NCBI GenBank assembly: GCA_018857735.1
Contig: JABMCL010002757.1
Span: forward strand, 726,501 to 790,500
Reading direction: 5' to 3'
Length of the DNA stretch: 64,000 bases
Origin: Alviniconcha marisindica
Taxonomy: Eukaryota; Mollusca; Gastropoda; Provannidae
The notes beneath the pieces were generated by a model. That model was given only the letters and a program-made list of their open reading frames with translations. It was not told the DNA's origin and ran no database searches. The position numbers and the translations under genes were made by a program. Each line of letters begins with the position of its first letter. Position 1 is the first letter of the stretch. Below are positions 56,301 through 64,000 of the stretch, piece by piece.

Positions 56301-59300
56301 TTCTGCTGCGAACATTGAAAGGTACGTCGCAATTATTGTCATGAGGCTGACGTCCAACCATTCTTGACGTCCGATCACAATTTTACACCGTTTATTTTAT
56401 TAAATCAGCTAGTTAATAGTTATTTAGATGATCTTTTGGGCTCAGGTTAGAGCGCAGTAGGACGAAGTGTCGTTTTTACGCAACGGGTGAGATTTGCGGT
56501 GGCTGACGTTGTGCTAGTATTGCAATGAAGAATTATATTGCAGCATGAGCTCTTGCTGTAATCTGGACGTCCGATCACCATGTGGCGTAAAACTAACTTC
56601 CAGTTGCACAGTGCAGACATTTGTGAAATATGACAGTTGCCATCCCAACATTGCATAGCGCTTCGTTTGACAAGATCGACCTGTGAAATCGGGGACGGCC
56701 AGTAATAACATTAAAAAAATATAAAAAAATTACGAGGATTAAGTCGGTCGGACATCAGGGTTACCCCAAAATTGGTGCTGATGACATTTGACACCTTTTT
56801 GTTTAAGTTTTGTAAGGCTACTAAGAGTCATTTACTGATGGTTTAGTAAGTACTCCTAGACTTTTTATTTTGCTTGTTTGGTTTTAGTTTAGGTTTGATA
56901 CTTTTAATTTTATTGAATTATTCATTGTATTTTATGGATACATTATGTTTGTGGATAGGAATTTTTGTTGATGATGTTTCTCATGTTGGTTGTTATTGTC
57001 TTATTATTTCAGACCAATAACTGCTGACATGACCAGGAGTAGGACAAAATTGTCCCTGCTATGAGTATGACCTTGATCATCAACTCCTCATTCAGTAGCA
57101 GCACTGTGCCTGAAGATTGGAGAACCACACTTATCACACCTGTCTTTAAGAATGCTACCATTCAAAAAAGTTCGACCAGTTTCCTTCACAAGTGTCATCT
57201 GCAACTAGTGCAAGATCCTCGCATATTGTCATCAGTAGCATCATGCACTAAGACAACATCATCATAGCTCCTGAACAACATGGCTTCAGACATGGTTGCT
57301 CATGAATGTGAAACCCAACTCCTTGGCCTAATCACTAAAATCAGTGAACTCGCACATGACTTTCAGGCAGGGAAACTGGTAGACCTTGTGGGCTGGACTT
57401 CTCCAAGGCCTGCTTCACAAGTTGTCCCATTATGGGATCACCGGTAGAACAAACACATGGATCAAGAGCGTCCTGAGAGATCAACAAGCTGTCATGTTGA
57501 TGGTATGAAGTCGAACTTTGTCCCATGGGACTCAGAGGTGCCTTAAGGCAGTGTTCTTGGCCCAGAATTGTTTGTCCTATACATCAGTGACCTAGCTGCC
57601 ACAACAGCCTACCTCCAGACTGAGATTGTTTGAAGATGACACCATCTGTCAGTGCCCCATCTCCACAGCTGAAGATCAAGCAATACTCCAAAATGATCTA
57701 AACAATTTCTGTATGGGTAATGAGAAAGCAGATGGAACATGTGCTTCTACCCGGACAGATGTGACATCCTAAGTGTTACTAAAAGCAAGAGGAAACACTA
57801 CCATGCTCTGCATGGCCAGATGCTCAAGTCAGTCAACAGTACTCACTTCTTGGGTGTCACACTGACCTCAGACGCCACCTGGGAGACACATCAACATCAC
57901 CAACAAAGCAAGCAGGACCCTGGGTTCTGGTAAGAACACTGAAGATCAGCACCTCTTTAATAAAAGGCAAGGCCTACAAGGCAGTTGTCACACCAGTTCT
58001 GGAATATGCAAGCTCTATCTGGCACCCAGCAGCTGGATTGACCTAGTTGGAGATGTGACATACACAAAATTCAATGTTGTTTCATGTTTGTTTGTAAGAG
58101 TTTTTCTTTTTCTTAGTGCTGTGCTGTTTGGTGTGCTTTCTCTTGAAACATTCAAGGTGCAGTTTCTTTTTATACTGTAGGAGGTGGTATGGTGTTTTAG
58201 ACTTCTGTTAAATGTTGTTGTTTTGACTGAAGTATGAGATAGCCAGTCGGAAGTGCTCAACAGGGTTACAATGCTATAATTACAAGCCAATTGTATGTAA
58301 TGCCTATCAAAAAGGAAGTTGCATGCAGTACTCTGGATCTAAGTACATACTACTTTACTACATTATGTGTATTTTTATAGCTGAAGAGAAAGTTTAATGT
58401 TGTACTGTCAAGTCTTATGACTGTCGCAAGCTGATGTTCGACATTTTATGATTCTGCAGTAAAACAAAGCCAACAATCATAAGTTGAATGTAGCACTGTG
58501 TTTAAATATATGTTTTTACATTTGTAGTTGAAGAGCAATGTAGAATCTTCAATAATTATTGCACTGTCAAGTCACATTTATGACATTGTCATACTTTGCT
58601 GTAATGCTGATGTTCGACACTTTGTGTAGTTTTTTTGTGCTATGTCAAGAAAAGAAACAAATTCCTCAAAACTGACTTTCCAGTGTGTCTGTTACCTATG
58701 CTTGAATGGCAGAATGGATGAAACTTTGTGTTTTTTGTTGTCAGAAAGAAAAGGTAAAATATTTAATTATGTCGGATGTCAGGTATTGCGACAAACAGTA
58801 CATGTCAATATTTTTGTAAGAAGTCAGGCTGCAATAAATTTATTTGAAAATACTTATGAGGACATCCTTAATCTGTTTAAAGTGGTTAGGAATAAAAATA
58901 ATAATTTACCAGCCATACAGTAGCACTTTTGTGTCGCAATCCCTGACATCCGACATAATACACTTTTCATCTTTTAAAGCTCATTTTCTCAAAAACTAAT
59001 AAAGTCGTTATCTTCCACTTTGAAGTGATGATTACCAATATAGTAAACATTCTAAAAACCTACTTCTTTTTACTTTATTTCATACTTTTTTTCTGACCTA
59101 CTGTGTCCTCTTTTCATGCACACCTTTTGGCACTTAGTCAGATAGTCCTACTCCCTTCACAAAGAGCCTACTGGGTGCATCAGTCCCCCCAGAGTAAAAT
59201 CCAATTTTTGGCTCACAGTGCTAGGCAGAGAGCAGTAGGGGTTACCAAAAACCTGATCCTGGCTGGGGCCACTATTATCTTGGTTGCCTAGGTCAGACAC

Positions 59301-60147
59301 ATGTTTCTGCTATCTCAGTACTTCAGCTCATTGGTGACCACCAGTACATAATGGTGAGACTGAGAAGATATCAGCCCAGTACCAAGGAAAGAAAACCACT
59401 GTCTAGGTGGTAGACTCCATTAGCATGGGAGAATAAATGCTCTTGGCTGACACACTTAAGAAGCTCTAAATTATGGGAGACATATAATCGGAAGAAAAAA
59501 GTTACGTCATTAATTAGCAGTAACTTGAATGTTGGGAAAGCATACTTTTTGGAAATGCTAATTATTTAGAAATTTTAAGAGTACTTTGCAAAGGAAAGTA
59601 ACTCTGCAATTACACTCTGCCATTGATATGTGTTTGATTCAGATGTATACTGACAACAGTCTCCCTATGGCCCATTCTAGTGCTGGATCCCAGACTGACA
59701 TTCTGTGACTAATTCATTTTATTCAGATGTATGCCAACAACAGTCTTCCCAATTTTCTAGTGCCAGATCCTTGATTGATGTTATGTGTCTAATCCAGATG
59801 TATGCTGACAAGTCTGCCCAGTTTTGTAGTGCCAGATACTAGATTGATATTATTTATCCAATTCTGATGTATGCCGGCAACAGTCTCCCCAATTTTCTAG
59901 TGCCAGGTCCTAGACTGGTGTTATGTGTCTAATTCAAATGTATGCCAACAAGAGCTTCCGGAGTTTTCTAGTGCCAGAGCCTAGATTTACATTATGTGTC
60001 TTCATATGTATTTTCATTGACAGACTGTCTCTTCAATCATTATGCAGTATTCCGCTGAACTTCACACATTCTTTCCTGTTTCAGTGGTCTTGCCTCACCA
60101 TCAGGAGACATTGTAGAAGGAATTTTGTTACATAGATTTTCAAGTTT

Positions 60148-60183
<36 letters not shown>

Positions 60184-62173
60184 TTGATATTGACCGTATT
60201 TGCACTTCTTGATACTGCATAGTGATTGAAGAGACTGTCAATGAAAATGTGAAGTAAATCCTTAGGAGTTAGATGCTTGGCATCCTTGCCCTTCTCACCA
60301 TCACCTAATAATAATACACAGAGGAAGTGTTTGATGAGATTTGTGTGTACTATGGTTACAGTTGAAGTGCTGTGGTGGGGATGGCCCAACAGACTACGGG
60401 ATGTCCAACTGGAAAACTGCCAGCCTTGACCGAGATGGTATGGCACCAGCCTCCTGTTGCAAAGACTACTTCCGCTACCAGGATGCCGCTCAAACATGCC
60501 CCGTTTGGGAACCCAATACGAGCGGATCAGAGCAGGTTTACAATCCAAATATACAGACAGAGGTTGGTTGAGAATTTGTTTGGTACTAATGGTAGAGGTG
60601 GCACAGTTTCTTGTGCAAGTCTGTTTAAACGTCATAAAGCCTTTTTTTAAACTTTCTTTTGTCTTAATTCTAATTCAGTTTCTACATGTAATGAAGTATG
60701 CTTACTGTGCACAGACAGGATTGGTTCTTTACGCGCATAGCATTGACGGCAAATCATAATGTCACTATAGGTGCAGGGTATGACTCATCAAGACTGAATA
60801 TCATGTGGTGAATGAATGGGAAGCTGTTCATGCTTTGCATTAGCACTATGGATGTCTGTAACTCGTTTTGTAGATGAGCTCCAAAGATTCCCAGAGAAAC
60901 CAGCTGGCCATTCCCAGTCACAGCAGTGTCACGCTCATAGAGATGAGCCGACACTGACAGCTGTATTCTTAAGGGAAGTTCTAATTCTGTGTGTGATTGT
61001 TGGATGGACAGGAGGCTTTAGTGACCCTGGCATGGATTTCTCGCAAGATTGCTGGGTTCTTGTTGTCTTTGAAGGTCTTTGAAAGTTTGTGAAAAATGAT
61101 GTGCCATTTTCATCTTCAAGTTCGGCCTTGAAAGTCTGTGTAAAGTTAACAATTCAACTGCAGTCTTTTGAAAGTTTGAATTTTCATTTCTCCTCTCAAA
61201 CTGATTTCCTGGCTGAGAAATAATTAGCTGGGCAGCCTCATACATTGGCTATTTATTGTTATGTGTAAAATATAAATATAAATGAAACAGCAGTATTTTG
61301 ACATCTGGTTGCTTGTGCATCACATGGACTGAATTAATCCCAAAAGGTCAAATAAAATATCAAATTTTGTCTTGAATTTTGAAAGCAAAAGGTCTTGATA
61401 GTGAGTGAGAAGTGTGTTAATTTTGGACTGAAACGTTTGTGTGAACCCTGGATTGACTTTGTTGCAGGGATGCAAGACAGCTCTTGTGAGCTTCTTTGGA
61501 AACTACATCATCATTGTGGCTGGTGTGGCTGTTGCCATTGGCATTTTGCAGGTGAGGGGCTGCATTTTTGTTTCTCCCATTCATTTCCACCGTTGTAGCT
61601 GTCTCTGCATTTTTATCTCTCCCATTCGTTTCCACTGTTGTAGCTGTCTCTGCCTTTTTGTCTCTCCCATTCATTTCCACTGTTGTAGCTGTCTCTTCAA
61701 GACACAAGGAAGATAATTAAGTCATTGATCCATTTGCTGCTCATACATCTTAAGATTTCAGTGAGGCATTGTCTCCTTTAGAGACAAATGAAGGGTACAT
61801 GTTTCATTGTTAATTGTATTGGCCCACATTAATGTGTACAATCTGAATATGCGCAAAAATACAGACATGCATAATGAATGCACATACACATGTGTACGCA
61901 TACATGCATAACAGTTCAAGTATTATCAGTTATTCCATTTTAGGGTCGTGTCTGTGTAGATGTAGATCTATATATAATGATGCAAGGTGCTTTTTTACTA
62001 TTACACCTGGTCTCATTGTGCAGCTGATCTGCATCGTCGTGGTCTCCATCTTGATCCATGTCCTCAACAACCTCTACGTCCCTCAGCCTGACGACATAGT
62101 CTATGACATGGCGCGCAATCAGGAAAAGTCCCCTTACCCTTCACGTGGTGACTACAGAGACTACTACAGATAA
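42505..62173 (+). CDS. Tetraspanin family membrane protein
   Basis: Exons: 42505-42570, 47973-48173, 51373-51447, 55242-55352, 60362-60562, 61468-61551, 62024-62173; 888 nt, 295 aa, all introns phase 0. The ATG (CAAAATGAGG) gives [20 protein letters not shown] with juxtamembrane Cys 9 and 12, likely palmitoylated. Membrane spans: about 9-35, 53-80, 84-109 and 228-258. The large extracellular loop (about 110-221) has the diagnostic CCG (154-156), SCC (182-184), C197 and C220: six cysteines. N203 (NTS) is a possible glycosylation site. The cytosolic tail is rich in Tyr/Arg/Pro (about 260-295). Tetraspanins organise partner receptors into membrane microdomains. I cannot assign the exact subfamily; a CD9/CD151-like member is possible. 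Introns are long and repeat-filled. Confidence 0.95.
45155..45225. repeat. AT-rich palindrome / hairpin
   Basis: AAAAACATAATTATAT...ATCTTTACAT pairs with ATGTAAAGATATATAATTAT GTTTTT-type sequence across a loop of about 13 nt; arms of about 26 bp. The extra AT units in the left arm are the main mismatch. Confidence 0.8.
45445..45600. repeat. CA/CG-rich microsatellite tract
   Basis: Runs of CA mixed with CGCA and CATG repeats. It gives cysteine/valine or histidine/threonine open frames on both strands that are not genes. Confidence 0.9.
46097..46165 (+). mobile_element. SINE-like 3' tail
   Basis: ATCGCCGTGATATTACTACA then CTGGTTGAGTGAGCGTAAAA and CACC followed by ACTT repeats. Near-duplicate of the tail at 15,369-15,430. 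The ACTT microsatellite end is typical of a retroposed SINE. Confidence 0.5.
48482..48540. repeat. (AT)n microsatellite
   Basis: About 29 AT units in tetraspanin intron 2. Confidence 0.95.
48929..50292. mobile_element. Probable solo LTR, about 1.36 kb, inside AT-rich sequence
   Basis: Starts TGTAATGG and ends CCATTACA, perfect 8-bp inverted ends. Composition changes sharply to CpG-containing, A/C-rich sequence between two AT microsatellites. A TTTATT near the left end (reverse strand AATAAA) suggests - orientation. No coding region and no clear target duplication were seen, so the call rests on the inverted TG...CA ends and composition. Confidence 0.55.
50297..50324. repeat. (AT)n microsatellite
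   Basis: About 13 AT units immediately right of the LTR-like element. Confidence 0.9.
52130..52690 (+). repeat. Degenerate ~40-bp minisatellite in tetraspanin intron 3
   Basis: Repeated ACAATGACAGTGACAGTTTT followed by GAAAAAxxTATTTTACATTA, about a dozen diverged copies. Any reading frame through it is a by-product. Confidence 0.85.
53695..54545. repeat. 44-bp minisatellite in tetraspanin intron 3
   Basis: Unit GACATCATGCACCAGCCTTG followed by TTCTGCTCTTCATTGGTGAT and TAAT, about 19 copies. At least two unit types (CAGCC/CTTCATTGG and CAACC/CTTGATTGG) occur in blocks, indicating unequal exchange. 44 is not a multiple of 3, so frames rotate and coding is unlikely. Confidence 0.95.
55780..56750. 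mobile_element. CpG-rich block with repeated GACGTCCGA motifs, possible DNA transposon
   Basis: CpG frequency is visibly higher than in the flanking intron. GACGTCCGA-type motifs occur at about 56,174, 56,367 and 56,563, and a related GTCGGACATCAGG at about 56,736. A 77-codon + strand frame (55,790-56,023) is basic, with Cys/His spacing like a zinc-binding end ([19 protein letters not shown]). I do not recognise a transposase. The sharp composition change suggests a fairly recent insertion. Confidence 0.4.
57010..58045 (+). pseudogene. LINE reverse-transcriptase relic (CR1/Jockey-like)
   Basis: With frame corrections the + strand shows [21 protein letters not shown] (57,396-57,410), [17 protein letters not shown], the active-site variant FEDD (57,629-57,640), [18 protein letters not shown] and [16 protein letters not shown]. 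These are RT motifs and the C-terminal region in the right order. Stops and indels interrupt it repeatedly; the endonuclease and ends are missing. It lies in tetraspanin intron 4 in the sense direction. Confidence 0.8.
58377..58632. repeat. Imperfect ~150-bp direct duplication
   Basis: Two diverged units share TTGAAGAG, ACTGTCAAGTC, TATGAC and GCTGATGTTCGACA-TTTTATG/CTTTGTG (58,380-58,450 and 58,528-58,627). Confidence 0.5.
58768..58957. mobile_element. Possible MITE with ~25-bp inverted ends
   Basis: ATGTCGGATGTCAGGTATTG plus CGACA on the left pairs with TGTCGCAATCCCTGACATCC plus GACAT on the right, with one mismatch; total length about 190 bp, AT-rich centre. The core TCGGATGTCAGG is related to the motif at 56,736. 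Confidence 0.5.
59636..60005. repeat. ~70-bp tandem repeat, five copies
   Basis: GATGTATGCCAACAACAGTC followed by TCCCCAATTTTCTAGTGCCA and GATCCTAGATTGATGTTATG recurs at about 59,642, 59,726, 59,797, 59,866 and 59,937. The first unit is longer. Confidence 0.88.
60152..60181. repeat. (AT)n microsatellite
   Basis: About 15 AT units, 180 bp before tetraspanin exon 5. Confidence 0.95.
61557..61695 (+). repeat. 45-bp tandem repeat directly after tetraspanin exon 6
   Basis: Three units of TTTTTGTCTCTCCCATTCAT followed by TTCCACTGTTGTAGCTGTCT and CTGCC. It starts about 6 bp inside intron 6. Because 45 is a multiple of 3, the frame continuing from exon 6 stays open through it until a stop at 61,714-61,716. 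Confidence 0.85.
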
Positions 62174-62491
62174 GGCAGCACTCTTTCATGCCATGTACAG
62201 CCATCATCAGACAATAGTTGTTGCCCTTCCGGATGTAGCCAGGACTCAAAAGTGACTGCCCTTTCACATGTTAATTAGGATTATCCTGCCAATGGGGATG
62301 CAGATGTACTGGAAGTAAGGTGGGAAGTTGCTTTATTTTCTGGATCAGATGCCCTACTCGGAGCTGAACCTGTGCATTAATTATACTCAAGGATTAAAAT
62401 GAAAACGGACCAAGACAGTGACAGGAAGCAAGAATGAAAAAGAATATGCCCCAAAACATGCAGGAAGATTCAGTCCCTTTGAATGAAGTTA

Positions 62492-62497
62492 AATAAA
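62492..62497 (+). promoter_or_regulatory. Polyadenylation signal, tetraspanin
   Basis: AATAAA in GTTAAATAAACTCTTTACCC, 319 nt after the TAA stop, the first canonical signal downstream. T/GT-rich sequence follows. Confidence 0.6.
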
Positions 62498-63477
62498 CTC
62501 TTTACCCTTGCTTATTGCCACACTGTCATTTCTGTCCTGTCTTCATATTTTGCAGAGTCCAGCCAGAACTGTTGGACTGAAGCAAAAGACATTTGTGTTA
62601 AAATTCCCATATTGGGATTTCTTTCAGCCACAGTGATCTTCATGGCATGACAAACCCTTTTACTAAAATCCTGGTATTTGGAGTTAGGCTGCTCACATGG
62701 TGAGCAACACTGCATTTGTATATGTGACAGTATTTACAAAGGTGGGGAGACAGTAGCATGCACTACTGTCTCAGCCAGCAGTGGCCAGCTTCAGCATGTT
62801 GCTTGCCTTGTTTCAGGCTTGGGCCTGAAAATCAGGCTTTCAAGAAATCCCAGACAGAAAATGGACTGGGGGGGGGGGGGGGGGGGGGGGTTATATTGAG
62901 AGCAGAAAAGTGAGGGGGGAAATTTGGACAAAGGGAGCATATTGTGTCCATTGGGTATCCAATCCAAATTTTGGCATGTTTGTCTGATTCAAGTTTTGAT
63001 GCTTTTCTGCATTACAGTACAATTGCTCCCTATGCACCTGACAGGGTCTAATGCTATGTGGCTGCCAGACCACAGCTGATTTTCAGTTTTTTCACAATTG
63101 GAAAGTGGCAAGCATACCTCGGCTTTTGGGCCAAACACTGACAAGCAAACTATTTGTGTTTTGATCTCATACATCAGTACACAGTAGTTTTCTTCCAGTA
63201 CCCTTTGATTAATCATACATGTCAGTGTGGTGTAAAGCATTGTGCTGCCAACTGGTCAGTCACCTTAAGGTGACTGGCATTAACAGCTGTGGTTGTGTTT
63301 AGGTGAAAGAGCTTACATAGAAGAAGAAAAAAAAGGAGCTGTTTACCTCTTGTGTTGTGTATGCTGTCCTGATCCTGTATCTTGGGGAACGCAGGACTGG
63401 TGTTGCAATGCTTACATCTTTGACAGCAGCATTTTACCCCCCTCCAAAATAGAAAACAGGAAAAGCTGCTGCAAAGC

Positions 63478-63692
63478 TTGGAAGCATCAGTCCAGGACCT
63501 GTAAAGAAGTGAGCACTGGTCTTTGGGGCCTGCCTGCATGGTAAGCTGCTGGAAGCATCAGTCCAGGACCTGTAAAGAAGTAAGCACTGGTCTTTGGGGC
63601 CTGCCTGCATGGTAAGCTGCTGGATGCATCAGTCCAGGACCTGTAAAGAAGTGAGCACTGGTCTTTGGGGTCTGCCTGCATGATAAGCTGCT
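63478..63692. repeat. 71-bp tandem repeat, three copies
   Basis: GGAAGCATCAGTCCAGGACC followed by TGTAAAGAAGTGAGCACTGG and TCTTTGGGGCCTGCCTGCAT, starting at 63,480, 63,551 and 63,622 with very few differences, so recent. Confidence 0.92.
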
Positions 63693-63741
63693 GGAACAGA
63701 GCAGCAAATATTGGCTGGTGTTAGGTGATTTTCAATTCAAT

Positions 63742-63810
63742 TTAAAAAACTTTAATCATCCCACAAGGGGCAATTTTGTTGTGGTCATGGTGGGCTTGTA
63801 AAACAAACAA
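63742..63810. mobile_element. Retroelement-like tail fragment
   Basis: AATTCAATTTAAAAAACTTT then AATCATCCCACAAGGGGCAA and TTTTGTTGTGG. The (AATTC)n / ACTTTATTAATCCC-AGGGG-AAATTG pattern is common at the ends of interspersed elements in invertebrate genomes. The family was not determined. Confidence 0.35.
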
Positions 63811-64000
63811 AAAAATAACATAAAGTTAAGAGAACAATACAATAAACACAACACCACCATTAGGTTTTAAAAACACACACAATTAGGTGAATTAACTAAG
63901 CTAGGACTTTTGGGTGTTTTATAGGGGGGGGGGGGGGGGGGGATATTGTGTTCCTCCACTATCATCAGTAAAAGTGAATACTAGGTTGACCCATAGGTTG

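Larger units (their letters stand above)
55353..60361 (+). other. Tetraspanin intron 4
   Basis: 5 kb of mobile-element and repeat sequence: a CpG-richer block (55,780-56,750), a LINE relic (57,010-58,045), inverted motifs (58,768-58,957), a ~70-bp tandem array (59,636-60,005) and an AT microsatellite (60,152-60,181). No exon was recognised. Confidence 0.7.
62498..64000. other. Downstream intergenic region
   Basis: Holds a poly-G run (62,869-62,890), a 71-bp tandem repeat (63,478-63,692), a retroelement-like piece (63,742-63,810) and a second poly-G run (63,925-63,942). No gene was recognised; the two sides of 63,293-63,544 are open in several frames only because of the tandem repeat. Confidence 0.6.

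Noticed and set aside
60081..60635. 184-codon - strand frame
   Set aside because: Lies opposite tetraspanin exon 5 and an AT repeat (it contains an IYIYIY run). The + strand exon has clear family motifs, so the antisense frame is a shadow.

Overview
The window is nuclear DNA from an intron-rich invertebrate animal. I infer a mollusc, probably a gastropod: the proteins are clearly metazoan but distant from vertebrate ones, and the introns are AT-rich and full of microsatellites, minisatellites, LINE tails, tRNA-like SINE pieces and Ty3/gypsy debris. Nothing in it looks bacterial. I recognised genes by reading exons with consensus splice sites and matching phases against remembered family sequences. 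No search was run.

Layout. (1) About 2.5-16.5 kb, + strand: ERGIC2 copy 1, from exon 3 to the stop; its exons 1-2 are not in the window. (2) About 16.6-20.5 kb: intergenic, with a broken Ty3/gypsy integrase (- strand) and LTR pieces. (3) 20.5-32.9 kb, + strand: ERGIC2 copy 2, complete (10 exon positions, 404 aa). The copies align through introns and 3' UTR, so this is a tandem gene duplication; homology stops at about 16,578 / 32,970. (4) 35.0-42.05 kb, - strand: METTL15 (5 coding exons, 384 aa), the mitochondrial 12S rRNA m4C methyltransferase. (5) 42.5-62.5 kb, + strand: a tetraspanin (7 coding exons, 295 aa), divergent from METTL15 across a promoter region of about 450 bp.

Main discovery. 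Position 6 of both ERGIC2 copies holds a cluster of four alternative exons. Three lie in tandem (6a, 6b, 6c), separated by gaps of only 49-61 nt, and a fourth (6d) lies about 0.5-0.6 kb downstream. All enter in phase 2 and leave in phase 1. They are 59 nt long, except 6c of copy 1 (56 nt). They encode different versions of the same lumenal segment (consensus about GKxxPxxxGHxHxA). Joining two of them would break the frame, so exactly one can be used. Exon 6d is identical in both gene copies. This looks like an undescribed mutually exclusive splicing cassette in a cargo-receptor-family gene.

Other points. Comparing the two ERGIC2 copies gives near-empty sites for several insertions: a 961-bp solo LTR with terminal inverted repeats and a 4-bp target duplication, a roughly 500-bp TIR element with a SAP-like reading frame, and a long insertion in intron 8. 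LINE reverse-transcriptase relics sit in METTL15 intron 1 and tetraspanin intron 4. Several minisatellites fill introns (37, 44, 45 and about 70 bp units).
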